Shown: one piece after another, positions 35,277-46,944 of the stretch
Layout of the letters: each line of letters starts with the position of its first letter
How positions within the stretch are numbered: position 1 is the stretch's first letter
Source of the DNA: Glandiceps talaboti
Taxonomy: Eukaryota > Hemichordata > Enteropneusta > Spengelidae
Assembly: GCF_964340395.1 (NCBI RefSeq)
Contig: NC_135564.1
Span: 22,435,287-22,499,286, forward strand
Reading direction: 5' to 3'
Length of the DNA stretch: 64,000 nucleotides
Notes under the pieces: generated by a model
Databases searched by the model: none
What the model saw: only the letters and a program-made list of their open reading frames with translations
Told to the model about the DNA's origin: nothing
Translations under genes and position numbers: made by a program

Positions 35277-36792
35277 CAGGGTTCGCACGGTACTGGAAAA
35301 CCAAACCCTCCCTGGAAAACCCTGGAAAAATGCTCCCTACCCCTGGAAAACCCTGGAAAATGATCGTGATAGATTAATATTGACGATCGACATGTCTGTG
35401 CTTGAGCCACCCATTCATATGATTCACTGCACTGAGACTCGTAAATGTGAAATGGCGAAAATATATTCAAAGTCTTTCGCCACCACGGTGAATCACGCTG
35501 ATTAAACCCAGACAGTCAACCGATCGTTCCACAAGACACTTTGCCCACAGACCGTGCCTATGCGTAGTTGAATGGGCGCTGCAATGTTTGTTTCGATATT
35601 GCCTATTGCTACTCTGAGTCCAGTTGTCATTTCGGCGACATAATACTGTAACAGTCCCAGGGGTAACAGTAGGTCTGTTAGCAAGATTATCGTAACATTG
35701 TTGCGAGTATCAAAGCATCACCAGCCCGATCACCAACCACGATTAGAAATTGTTACAAGTTTGGCGCACAAGTCGACATACTACAAGCTCATGCATGGCA
35801 ATACTAGGGCCTTGGGAAGTGCAGTTGAATTTCCGGGTCGTGGAAGTACGGTTTTGACTTTTATGTGTCGATAAATGGGTATTTGTTTTACATGTTCTAA
35901 TAGAATAAACTACTTTTTTATGTTTGTCAGTACAGTACAGTAACATTTCTAAATTCCAATTTTGAAGAAAAAAATTATTTTTGGTGACGTCTAAATCTAG
36001 TCACATCAAACCATACATGTACAATAATTAGGACAAACTTTAGTTTTTAATTTTTTTTTTCTGGATATGTCTGAATTAGACTTGCGAATGCTGCGACTCA
36101 AATCATACACGATCAATGCACCAGCTTGACGAAACAACTACTTAGGGGTTAGGAGTCATGATGGGTGAATGGTTAGCGTGACCGGCTTGGAATCTACAGG
36201 TTGCAGGTTCGAGCCCTGTCGCTGCCTGCTATTTGTTTCTGAGTGGCTAAAGTCCTTGGGCAAGATTTGAACCACGACTGTGCTTCAGTCAACCCAGCTG
36301 TATAATTGGGGACCTGGTAGGATGTAGGTTGCAATGTGAAGGCTTTAATCCTATGCGCTGAAATGGCTGCAATGGATTGTATGCTCCCTGGGGAGTTGAG
36401 GAAGACTAAAGGGCCGTTGTGCCATTCTGATCCAAGCCAGTGGTAATAATTGTAAAGCGCTTTGAGCACGGTGTGGGAAAGCGCTATATAAGAACCCAAC
36501 ATTATTATTATTATAGGACAGAGGTTTCTCTTAATCTTAGCGTGTAAACGTGGTTTTGAAACCAACGTCTTGCTTAGTGTCGATTGTCTTTTAAATATTA
36601 TGTGACATATTGTGGGAACCCTTGTTAATTTCTTCTCGTCCACATCAGACAATTAGATGTCATTCAAAGATATACTTCAGTGGTCAACAGCCCTGGAAAA
36701 TGGCCAAAATCAATATGAATACCCCTGGAAAACTGACGAAAAAACCCTGGAAAATCCTGGAATTTTGTTTTGATTTAAGTGTAGGAACCCTG
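35277..36792 (-). mobile_element. hAT-like non-autonomous element, copy 2 (carries a SINE)
   Basis: Plus-strand left end CAGGGTTCGCACGG with repeated 'ccctggaaaa'; right end ...TAGGAACCCTG. It is homologous, in opposite orientation, to 13603-14808. It is inserted in a family D module, whose sequence resumes after it with a short ATCA overlap; no clear 8-bp duplication survives. The SINE at 36155-36513 accounts for the length difference from copy 1. Inside, 'cctggaaaatggcc' marks the right subterminal repeats. No transposase frame. Confidence 0.78.
36155..36513 (+). mobile_element. tRNA-derived SINE with (ATT)n tail
   Basis: The head is tRNA-like: A box TGGGTGAATGG (36162-36172) and B box GGTTCGAGCCC (36206-36216), properly spaced for RNA polymerase III. 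A body follows ('tttgaaccacgactgtgc', 'ggggacctggtagg'), then a LINE-type tail ('aaagcgctttgagcacgg', 'aaagcgctatataag') ending in (ATT)n. It is flanked by TAGGA at 36150-36154 and 36514-36518. The related hAT-like copy at 13603-14808 has the uninterrupted site (TCCTA at about 13869, other strand), confirming the borders. Not a functional tRNA: the anticodon arm is not tRNA-like. Confidence 0.88.
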
Positions 36793-36899
36793 ATCAGAGT
36801 CAAGCCGTGTTCTGCATTATCACAGTCACTTTGTAGTATTTATTTGTTGCCACCAATTTCTTTTCAATCATGTCTCCATTCAGTCACATTCAAATACAT

Positions 36900-39595
36900 A
36901 GCTAAACAATTTAAGGTGATTGTGACTTCTACAAAGATTTGTTTTCTTGTCAATATGAAAATAACTTGAAAATAACCAGTCCTTATAAACTACAGGTAGG
37001 CAAACATTAGCTATGGAAATATACGAGACAGGGTTTCGACACGTCTTATCCTCGCTATCTCTAACAACAAGACTGCGAACAGATTTCATTCACACGGTTT
37101 TTGGGGAATAAAAACTACCCTTACCCTTGCTAATGACTATTATTATAAAATAAATGAACTTTAAATTGCTAAATTCAACATACGTGTTGTCTATTCTGTC
37201 AATTCTTTTGTAAAGTTTGCTTGAGCTTCAAAACAGACAACGGTGAGTCATGCAAACAGATTACATGTAGCTCAATATTGCACATGTGTACAACCTTGCA
37301 CACGTTTTGCAGCTGTATGGACAATCGGTGCCGCGGTGGTGCACATGCATGGCGTAATGCATATCATGCTAGGCACAACATTAGTCAAGTTACGTGTACA
37401 CCCAGCATGCGAAATTAACGCCGGTCCTTCGGTCTGAGACCAACAGATTTCCGTTCGGACTGACAGTTTTTCAGAATTACAACAACTTATCGGTCCTTAT
37501 GACCAATTCGAATTTGGAGTAAATAATAACATTTATTCAAAGATATATCCAATTTCACGTACATGATCTTGTGTTACCTATTTTACTCTCGACATCTCGT
37601 TCAAGGCCTTAAGTCAAGAGACAGAGCTAGCTCGCTACATGTGTTGTTGTCAATGTTGATATCATGTCTACATATGACGTAGCATACAGCATTTACTTTA
37701 TGAAATTATGATAGCAAACACATGATTGGTTGAATTTCTCTAATTATTTGTGTCTTGACTAATCAGAACGTCTTGGACATTCAGACTCATTTTACACATT
37801 CGGTGCATGCGTCTTTTTCCGCCATATAATACTAGTAATCACTGTTGTAAAGTTCACTGTTCGAAGTATATGAAACTTTTAACGTGTTTGAGACAGTTCC
37901 ACATTGTATTTATAAGTATACATGTATGGCGATATTTAGAAGGCGGCAATGAGCTTCCGAAGAAGAAGACACAGACAGACACTGTGTTTTTTTAAAGGCT
38001 GGTATTAAAGCCGGTAAATGTTAGCGGGTTTCCCGATCAATTTACCGGAGTTCCCCATATGTGTGGCCATGATCACAGCAAAATGACGGAAAATATATAA
38101 ACTACTCTGAAAATGGCATTTTAACTAATAAAGAAGGCAGGCACACTTCGTAAAATATCAGTATGATAGGTTTTTGTTTTTTGTGTAAAAACAGTAAAAA
38201 AAATGAGTAGTCTGATTTTTTTCAATTTGATGCATATGATAATGTACGTCTTGTCATGTCGTAATCAACGTATAAAATTAGAAATGTTGCAATTTTTGTT
38301 GCCATTGTTGTATCTGGAAAATTACTACATCATGCCTAACACGGGTTCATTGTGGATGACACAAGACATTCGTAGAGTGAACACATCATGCTCCCACGCC
38401 AAAAAAACTCGAAAACTGTAAGACATGTTTAGCCATAGTTCTCTTCATCATGTTCAGATTTTTTTACACAAACAGTCAGGGATGATACTCAATGTACCAT
38501 GGTAGGGTATACGGGTAGGGCTTCAGTACATTTGTGTAAACACTGAAAGAAGACGAAACCGCTCCGTGTCACTGTGTGGATGGAAATTGAAATAAAGCGA
38601 ATACACAGTTCTCAAGAGGAATAGTTATCAGACAAAACTTTCTGCTATGATGAATTTGTTGGTCTACGTTCGCTAAGAGTGGGAAAGCTACATCAGCTGT
38701 TGACACAGATGATGAATCTGACTTTGGATTATGTGATTCAGAATTTAGTGAATCGTACAGTGAGGAATGAGAGGACTGTGATCTCTTTGAGATTGCAGAT
38801 AATGTAGATTTAATGATTCATCACCCATATTATCTACAATCTATGGATCTGTATTTCTATGGATTGAATACATTCATAGTTACAAATGAAAGTCTCTACT
38901 CACTGAGTCAAAAATTTGCTTCCAAGTTATTTTTTGACTCTGTAAATGAAAGTTTTCAATTGTAAGAACAGATTGATGAAATAAAAGTGGATAGTAAACA
39001 ATTCGTCGCACTATCTTTTACTTTAGTATATCAAAAGATATGTTGTATCATATTAAAGTTCATAATCATTTGATCTGTAGGAGGGGGGGGGGGGGGTGAT
39101 GTAGATACAGGTCTTGAACGTGAACTGCATTGAGTATGGACCAGCAGTTTTCCTTAAGGACCAGATTATATTTGCTACATATCGGTCCTTATGACCAGTA
39201 GTCATTTTCCCTTAAGTTCACACACTGTGTACACCGTATGCTTGTAATGCTGTCACTCGGTAAATTGAATCATGTACAATGTACTAATATTATATTCTGG
39301 CCTTTGAGTTAGAAATGAGACAAATAAAATTTATAACTAAGTAAATGTATGTACTTGTACTATATTTAATATTGTGATTGTGGGATGGCTGGGTTGTGAA
39401 ACATTGTGAATTTTCAAAAACGAATGATAAAAAGTTGATAATAGAATGACCTAGTACCTTTCGCTTGACACATATATGATGTACAGTTGGAAGACGCTAG
39501 CGCTCTGCATCTCTGTCATTGAGATTGAAAAATTTTCAAACAAGACCTTTTCAGTTATGATTAGCGAAATATTTATTTTTGCCGAGATTAGTATA
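36900..39595. other. GTF2A2 intron 2, mostly decayed repeats
   Basis: No host exon seen. The interval 37405-39215 may be an old DNA transposon: its ends ('gcgaaattaacgccggtcc' and, on the other strand, 'gggaaaatgactactggtc') are loosely inverse, and 'cggtccttatgacca' occurs near both ends (37491 and 39183). An acidic frame near 38690-38770 (DDESDFGLCDSEFSES) could be a transposase N-terminal remnant. Several stops interrupt it. Confidence 0.35.
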
Positions 39596-41884
39596 CAGTA
39601 GACCCTCGCTAACTCGCGGGTGTCCGGGTCCATCAAGAAACCCGCGACTTAGCGAGGGCCGCGACTTAGCGAGGTGCTCATTATATATTCATAACCACAC
39701 ATTAACACGCGTCACACATCATTAACATATATTGTCGAACTCTCTTTAATGTAAACAACATGGAAATGTTCAAAATATCAGAAGTGAATATAATACATGT
39801 AGATTGCAAACTTTCGATTTTGAAAGTAAAAAAAAATACCAAAAATTATCAAAAAGCTTTGTTGATTACGGGGAAGAAGGCAAAGAAAAAAAATCGTATT
39901 TGGAATGATTGAAAGTCATGTTGTGGTTTTAAACACACTTGCAAATGTTCTATCGTAAAAACTGAGTGATATCATAAAAACTGAGTGATACTTGTCTGAC
40001 GCTGCTTTTTCTTCTGGATACTGCGACAGTTCTCGATGAGTCCCTTGATTTGAAGCAGTTTAAGTTCGTTGACATCACTTGAATTTGCTGATTCGAAGAA
40101 CGAAAGTGCTGTTTCAAGTCCTTTGATGGCTTCGGTGACGGTAGCGGGTGCAGGCGGGGTTGGTTGTGGTGGCATGTTTTCCTTCTCTACTATGTCACTC
40201 GGACTGGCATCATCTTCGGTGGCATCGTCACTGTCTAAGTTTGCAAACAACGACACAATACCGTCATCGGACAACATTTCAAAAGTAGGCACACAGTCAT
40301 CGACGTCGATGCATTCCTTCCGTGTATTCACCATCTAAACCATGTTCTGTCGCTGTGTTGAGAAGGGCCGCGATTGGCTCTGCTTCCGTGTCCGATAAAA
40401 CATTGGGTTCTGTTTGGTGCTCATCAGTGAAAGCTTTGCCTAGTCCTTTCATCCAACAGTTCTCAATTGAAGCTGGCCTAATCTGTCTCCAAGACTTGGA
40501 AATTATGTAGCACATGTCTTTGATGGTGTATGTCTTTAAACTGGAAACTGCTGAAGTAATTCCCGGTTGGCTTTGAACGATCGTATGATGCCTTGATCCA
40601 TTGGTTGTAGTTTGCTGGTTGTGTTTTTCGGCAAGTAGACTGCTCTGATTTTTCCGTCGCGAGTCTTGAGGTCTTCTTGACGTGGATGAGCTGGACAGTG
40701 ATCGAGGAGTAACACCGCTTTGTTTTCAAGTCCCTGTGCTGTCAAATGGTATCGGACACTCGGTACAAAATGTTCGAAAAACCACTGCTTGAAAAGAAAC
40801 TGGGTCATCCATGCATTTGGTGAAGCCATGTATACAATTGGTAAACTGTCCATGTTGGTGTGATGAAAACAGCGTGGTTTTACACTTCTACCTATGACGA
40901 GTAGCTTGACTTTGTGGTTACCGGACTTATTCGCTGCAAACATAACGGTGATTCGTTGCTTGTTTTCTTTGTTCCCCACATTCTGCAGATCATTTCTTGA
41001 AGCCTGTGTTTTCGACGGCAACATCTTCCAAAATAAGCCAGCTTCATCAACGTTGTAGACTTGCTCGTCGCTATAACCCTCTTTTCTTATGAGTTCTCTT
41101 AATTTTGGTTGAAAAGTTTCAACAGCATCCATATCAGCTGACCTCGCTTCACCTTGAACTGAGACTTCCTTGATTGCGTGTCGCTTCTGCCATCTCCAAA
41201 ACCACCCAGCGCTGGCCTCAAAGTCTACCTCGTATTTGCTGGGCTAGGATGAGTGCCTTCACACGTATGATGGGGCCAGAGAGAGGACTGCCCTTTGCCC
41301 GTTCCTGTAGAAACCATGTGTGCACTGCCTTGTCGATGTCTTCATTATTTGATAACTTTGCTCTCTTTCTCTTCAACCCTTCATCTTGATCGACTTCAAA
41401 CACGAACTGTTTCAGCTTTTCTTCATTCTTAACCCACCCTCGAATAGTGGACTCGCCTACATGTACACCAATGTCACGTGCTATCTTCGCCTTCGTTTCA
41501 CCTCTCTTTATACGTTCGATCGCTGACAGCTTTTCACGTACAGAAACACAAGATAACTTTCGCTTAGACATGTTGTACTGCTCAGTATGAAACTTGAGAT
41601 CAGAATGATGATTTCCTTCATTTCAGTGGCTTTTTATAGTGTACTGTCAAAGTGGAGCCGGTCGATAGCAGTGTGATTTTGCATTGTGAACGCAACATTC
41701 TTTGAACTTGGCTAAAATATGCGTTATCAATGCCGTACTTCAATTCAAAGCCGCTGCAACACCGTGCACACGCCAATCAAAGTCTGTTTAAGCTTTGTCG
41801 AAGGTGATTGCTTACATCAAAGTCAAACCGCGACACCTCTTCTTCGAAACACCAACGAGTTTGAAATTAGCAGGCGTGCCATTT
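39596..41884 (-). mobile_element. Tigger/pogo-type DNA transposon, right end lost
   Basis: The left terminus CAGTAGACCCTCGCTAACTC follows a TA dinucleotide (39594-39595), the usual pogo/Tigger target. Subterminal 'gcgacttagcgagg' is repeated twice near 39645 and 39662. The transposase relic runs on the minus strand. The matching right TIR is not present: the element meets a truncated LINE at about 41885. It lies in GTF2A2 intron 2, antisense to the gene. Confidence 0.9.
39972..41571 (-). pseudogene. Tigger/Jerky-type DDE transposase pseudogene
   Basis: Read from 41571 down. MSKRKLSCVSVREKLSAIE with KAKIARDIGVHVGESTIRGW is the psq-type helix-turn-helix; DKAVHTWFLQERAKGSPLSG is the CENP-B-type second HTH. 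A one-base frameshift near 41220 moves the reading to ASAGWFWRWQKRH. The DDE core follows: first Asp in YNVDEAGLFWKML, second in LLLDHCPAHP, third in LQPMDQGIIRSFK, giving the DDD triad of the pogo/Tigger group. Further frameshifts near 40540 and 40335 separate the tail (IENCWMKGLG and the acidic C-terminus to 39972). The core is well preserved but the protein cannot be made. The host relatives JRK/TIGD/CENPB lack such TIRs. Confidence 0.93.
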
Positions 41885-43006
41885 GTTTAAAAAAATATGG
41901 GCATGAGCAGGTATTTTTCCAAGTGATTTCTGTAGTTCGGTGATATAAGTAGAATCAGTTGATGGAGGTCTGTAAAATGCACCAATATATAATGGTTTTA
42001 GTCCCTTTATCTGAATAGTAACCCAGATAATCTCACAATCAGTTGCTAAATCTGGTCTCTCTGTAGCAATTAATGTATTACTGGTCGCGATAAACACACC
42101 TCCATGTGTGTCATGGACACGGTCCCTCCTGAATGCTTGGTAGTCGTCTGGAAATATTTCTCCATTTGTTATATTCTTGTTGAGCCATGATTCAGTTCCT
42201 ATAATGATGTCTGGTTTTTCTGAATCAATGAGTGATAAGAAATTAGGTAATTTTGCCCTTACACTCTGGCAATTCAGATTCAGAAACTTCAGTGATTTAG
42301 GTGTTGGGCATTTACTTGTTTGTTTATGATGCCTATTGTCTTGCTTATGACTCCTGTTGGTACTGGCAGATGTTTTCCTTTTACACTTGTTTAGAGTTGG
42401 TCCTTGAGGACTTGATGACATTAATGGTGACATATATTGAGAGGTGTTGTCAGTCTCATAATGTGAAGACAGGACATCGAACGAATTTGATATATCAAGA
42501 TCAGAGATAGAGAAAAGGGAGTTTGAAAAGTTTGGTAAACCACAGGTGCAACAAATCCAAGTATATGAGAGATGCTTTGCATGACAATTAAAAATGTTGT
42601 CACTCATACCAATACAGTTCTTATGCACCCACTGAAAACACTCTTCACATTCCAATGCATCATCCTCTAACTTGGTTTCCAGATGGCAATACATACATGG
42701 GTCTGTGATTGTTGAATTGCTGTGATTTGGTGATGGTCCAGGATTTAGGTTTACATCATTTGCTAATATTAGAAGTAGCAAAAAGTGTTTCTTTGAATTT
42801 GGATTTGTCGACATAATAATCTTGGTGAACTGACTTGATTTATCCAGAGAATGGAACAAACTCACCCAGAGAGTTGACACTCTGACGTTGTTATGATTAT
42901 GATCAGTCATTAAAGTAGTCCAAGTACCCGAAAATTGGAAAGGAGGATTGTGAAATTGTTGGTTCCTTGTAGTGATGTTGATGTTGTATCGATGGATTGA
43001 TAGCAC
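41885..43006 (-). pseudogene. LINE 5' part: 2A-like motif, PHD finger and APE endonuclease
   Basis: Open for about 370 codons from 43006; a likelier start is Met65 (about 42814). Residues 74-91 form a hydrophobic stretch ending DVNLNPGP, like the 2A ribosome-skipping peptides known at the N-terminus of some APE-type LINEs. Residues 104-156 are a PHD/RING-like zinc finger (CxxC, CxxC, HxxC, WxCxxC). A basic linker follows. From 238 the endonuclease starts: LKFLNLNCQSVRAK, GTESWLN with the catalytic Glu, GGVFIA, and FYRPPST. Homology stops after HAHIFL, before the GDFN box, where it joins the Tigger side. RT is missing. Losing the 3' part is the reverse of usual 5' truncation, so a later deletion or rearrangement is likely. 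Confidence 0.9.
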
Positions 43007-43950
43007 ATGTTAATTAGGGAAATTTGCATATCAATGAAATCAACTAATTAAGCAATATCTGAAGACTGCATACTTCAATTTCAATATAAGTTAGTGTATT
43101 CGTTAAACATAATAACATACATTTGTCCTATAAAATTTGCTGATGTACCTTACAGTGTTAATGAATAATTTGCGTAATTATAGATTTTTGGCAATTAGGC
43201 TATATCTTAAGATACATTCTTCAATTTCAATATAATTCAGTACACACGTTAACCATAACAATTGAATATGTCCTGTAAAGCTTGCTTATGTACCTTTCTT
43301 TGTTAATGAATAATTTGCATAATTAATTTATTTTGGTAATTAGGCTATATCTTAAGACTGCATACTTTAATTTCAATACAATTTAGTACATAATTTAAAC
43401 ATAACAGTGCATATCTCCTATAAAAGTTGTTGATTTCACTTGAGTAATAATAATTGAATAATTTGCATAATTAATTATTTTGGGTAATTAGGCTATATCT
43501 TAAGACTGCATACTTCAATTTCAATATAATTTACTTCATAAACTAAACATAACAAAGCGGATATGTCCTATAAAATTTGTTGTCAATATAGCTTAGTTTT
43601 CATGAAAAATTTGCACAATTAATGATTTTAGGTAACTAGGCTGTATCTTAAAAATGCAAGCTTCAAATTTCGTATAATATGGTACATGTATCAACCACAA
43701 TAATACGCACCTGTCCTATGAAGTTTGTTGCTACAACGTTTACCTTTAATGAGTATTTTGAATAATGAACGATATTCAGTAATTAAGCAGTATCATGCAC
43801 TCTTCAAATTCCGTGTAATTTGGCACATACATTAACCTAAGAAAGCACGCTTGTCCAAAAAAAGCCTGTTACCATAGTTTTTTTTAGTTTAATGAGTTAT
43901 TTGCATAATTAGTGATTCCCTTACGGGAGGCATTCAGTTTAAATCTGGTT
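43007..43950 (+). mobile_element. Family C modular element, 5'-truncated
   Basis: Begins 'tgttaattagggaaatttgc', which in the complete copy (52196-52788) lies about 180 bp inside the element. It continues through six ~150-bp modules ('attaggctatatcttaaga', 'cttcaatttcaatataa') and ends with CCCTTACGGGAG (43917-43928) plus 'gcattcagtttaaatctgg'. The missing 5' part coincides with the LINE border at 43006. Confidence 0.75.
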
Positions 43951-44112
43951 TATGTTATCAATTCATTTTATAAAATTTTAATATTAGAACTGTGCGTTGT
44001 CACTGTATCTTGTGTGATGTCAACATATCATAGTTCGCCATGGCCTCAGCTACGTGATGCATGCAAACAACTCTGGTATTTATGTTATTTGCAAAAGGCC
44101 TGATGAAGTTCT

Positions 44113-44885
44113 CGTGTGATATAGAGGCACGTGTTGACAATATTCATTGCTGGATGATGTCCAATATGTTTGTAACTCAATGACGATAAAACTGCAGTTT
44201 CTCATAGCAGAGAGATCACTCTGTCTCTTCAGTTCGGAATCTAGGAGTCATTCTAAATATCCATGGCTCTGTGTCTAATCAAATGTCAGATATATGTAGA
44301 AATAGTTACTTCATGTTGCACAGAATTGGAAAGATTTGGAGACTTTTGGACAAAGCAACCACAGAAAAATTAATCCATGCATTTGTAATGTCTGCCTCGA
44401 TTATTGTAACAGTCTCTTGTACGGAATTAAACTAAAAGATCAAATTAGCTGTCTACAGACTCTTCAAAATGCGGCCGCACACCTTTTCAGTTGGTCACGC
44501 AAGTTTGATCACATCACTCCAGTCAGTTGGTCACGCAAGTTTGATCACATCACTCCAGTACTTGTTGACTTGCACGGCTTCCACTTGAATCAAGGATCAA
44601 AATCAAAATTCTATTAACTACTTTCAAAATCATCAATCATGCTGCACTCCTTTATCTGATTGAACTAATTTGATTCCAACTAAAGATCTTAGATCAGCTT
44701 GGAAGAGCTCTGTGTTTGATTCAACGGAGTGGCAACTTTAACAAGAGGTATGGACCTAAAAGAGCCTTCTCAGTTTGCACACCTTCATTGTGGAACGAAC
44801 TACCATTTGATACTCGTAATAAATATTGTTCACATGTTCAAAAGTGGGTTGAAGACGCATCTTTTAGACAGTATCTGATTTAATG
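44113..44885 (+). pseudogene. LINE RT C-terminal fragment
   Basis: In several frames: RNLGVILNIHGSVSNQMSD, FMLHRIGKIWRLLDK, DYCNSLLYGIKLKDQIS and LQTLQNAAAHLFSWSRKFDH, then after frameshifts YGPKRAFSVCTPSLWNELP and FRQYLI with a stop at about 44881. This is the thumb and end region of a CR1/L2-like reverse transcriptase. A 36-bp direct duplication (44488-44523 and 44524-44559) repeats SWSRKFDHITPV. Orientation is opposite to the LINE 5' part at 41885-43006, so they are not simply two halves of one insertion. Confidence 0.88.
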
Positions 44886-45548
44886 ATTTTGAGTTGCCAG
44901 GGTCCCTGCATGCAGGACAGCTGATGCTCTGTTGTAATGTGTGATGCTCTGAATGAGTATATTTTGTTATCTGAATTTTTATCCTTCACATTTGAAAGAA
45001 CTTTTAACCAGCAACCAATTTTATACATCATTTGTACCCTTTCTTCTAAGACATTTTATTGGTGTTCATTTAGACTTAGTGTATCGCGTTTCTTTGAGAA
45101 TTAAAATATATGTATAAACAACACTGTCCTGTACTTACTGAGTCAGTATTTTGTCCTACATGTTTGATTACAAACAATTGAAAATCGATTTTGAAGGGAA
45201 TATTACATGCCAAAGGGCCCTACTCAAGATATTTTGATGTGTCATCTGAGTTTTTTGGGGGATTTGCTGCAAGGGCACAGCCTTGGCAGAACACTAGTTT
45301 AGTAGTTAAGCATTTTTCATGAAGTGGTGCCAATGCGTGGAATGCCCAGACGGATGTATTCTGTTGTAAATTTTATGAAATACACTTGGAAATAATTCGT
45401 AAATTTCCACAAACCATTGTAAATTTACAAAAAAATGAGCAACATTGGAAATATAGTCTAACTGTATACTGTAACCTAGTAATAAACTAAAATACAAAAG
45501 CTTTACTTTACCCTTGATAGTAATAGAAAATTTATGTTTGTTTTGCAG
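44886..45548 (+). other. End of GTF2A2 intron 2
   Basis: AT-rich, with no recognisable element. It ends in the acceptor TTTTGCAG at 45541-45548. Confidence 0.5.
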
Positions 45549-45701
45549 GGCCACTTGAATGTTTACAGGTTTTGTGACAATGTATGGACATTTGTTCTCA
45601 ACGATGTTGAATTCAGGGAAGTGACAGAACTGGTCAAAGTTGACAAAGTCAAGATAGTAGCAGTTGATGGCAAAAGTTCAAGTGCCCTCACTGGTGACTA
45701 G
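45549..45701 (+). CDS. GTF2A2: TFIIA gamma subunit (GTF2A2), exon 3 (C-terminus)
   Basis: Acceptor TTTTGCAG|GGC, phase 0. It encodes [20 protein letters not shown] then [20 protein letters not shown] and [10 protein letters not shown] before TAG: residues 60-109. The [19 protein letters not shown] core forms the beta-barrel of TFIIA that contacts TBP and is almost identical to human. Only the last ~10 residues are variable, as in the family. Total 24+35+50 = 109 aa, the same as human. No AATAAA is close by; an ATTAAA at about 45813 is a possible weak poly(A) signal. Confidence 0.97.
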   Translation, partial: GHLNVYRFCDNVWTFVLNDVEFREVTELVKVDKVKIVAVDGKSSSALTGD

Positions 45702-45889
45702 TGCAGAGGATTGTCTCCCTTCATGCTCACTTTGGAAGAAAAAAGCTGAATCTTTGAAAAGGGAAACCGTGTTGGGTAGTGTGGATATCTAAAGACATGT
45801 TTTAAGATTAGTGATTAAACATGATTGAAAGCTGTTCAAAATACCTATAATTTTACTGACAACTCTCTTTGCTTTATTGAACTTCTGGG

Positions 45890-46285
45890 TTAAGGATGAA
45901 GGACTTTGTTGAACTGCTGGGGAGGGGGCTTTATTGAATTGATGGGGGTAGGAGAGGAGCTTTGTTCAGCTGCTGGGATGAGGGCTTTGTTCCACTGCTG
46001 GGGGTAGGGAAAGGCTTTGTTGAGCCACTGGGGGTAGGGGAGGGGCTTTGTTCAACTGCTGTGGTATGGGAGGCATTGTTCAACTGCTGGGGAAGGGGAG
46101 GGCTTTGTTAAACCACTGAGGTAGGGGAGGGGCTTTGTTCCACTGCAAGGACTTTGTTCAACTGCTTGGGGTATGGGAAAACCTTTGTTGAACTGCTTGG
46201 GGTAGGCGGAAGAGTTTTGTTGAACTGCTAGGGGTAGGGAAGAGCTTTGTTGATCTGCTTCGGGTAGGGTGGGGGGGGGGGGGGG
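45890..46285. repeat. G-rich degenerate ~30-bp tandem repeat
   Basis: About a dozen loose copies of 'ggggctttgttgaactgctg' with 'ggggtagggg' spacers, ending in a run of about 14 G (46269-46285). On the minus strand it gives Pro/Ser-rich pseudo-ORFs. It lies in the GTF2A2 3' flank or UTR. Confidence 0.85.
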
Positions 46286-46944
46286 CCTTGGGAGCTAAAG
46301 TAATGCTACTTAAAATAACTAGTGTTGGTATAATTGCTGTAGGATTACCTCTATTTCTTTTCAAGTGATTAAAATGCCAGTTTATATATTGTTAGTGAAC
46401 AGTATTAAAAGTTATTAGTTCACTGCAATACAAGGATTACCAGGATTTCTTGGATACTAAAATGCTAGGAAAAGATAGTTTTTAATTGCAGTCAGTAATA
46501 AGACATTAGTTGATATAAACTTGAACTACAACAGTGGAGAATGAACTTTCAGTTAACTAAGATAAACTCAAATTAAAACTATTATTGTGACCTGTTCATA
46601 TAAGCTATGTAATTATACTCACTGTAGGGTGACATTTCTGATGACTTCCATGATCGTACAATGTAAATTTGTTGATAACTCCAGTGTTGGCACTATTTTG
46701 ATTACAGGGTGATTATATCCATGCGATAAATGCACTACTATCACCCACTTTTGCAGTCTACCATCATGACATGTTTGTGTTTATCTAAGTAAGCTGAAAG
46801 CTCAGTTCCCATAAACCAGTCAACAGTAGAATGTGTAAACTGGTCGTTGGGGCACTATCCAACATCTCTAAGTAAGTTACCATAGAGAAATGCATGTGAC
46901 ATTAGGAACACTTCATTCTCATTTCAGTCTCACATCTCTTCACT
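46286..46944. other. Non-coding spacer downstream of GTF2A2
   Basis: AT-rich unique sequence with no supported gene or RNA. Confidence 0.4.

Noticed and set aside
36155-36230. tRNA gene
   Set aside because: A and B boxes are present but the cloverleaf (anticodon arm, acceptor pairing) is not; the body and tail show it is a SINE head.
36194-36652. 152-aa minus-strand ORF
   Set aside because: Spans the SINE and the hAT-like element in antisense; frame and content are not conserved in copy 1.
40297-40729. Separate small genes within 40.3-40.7 kb
   Set aside because: They are frame-shifted pieces of the single Tigger transposase or its shadow frames.
42301-42603. Short ORFs within the LINE region
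   Set aside because: Other-frame shadows of the 2A/PHD/endonuclease frame.
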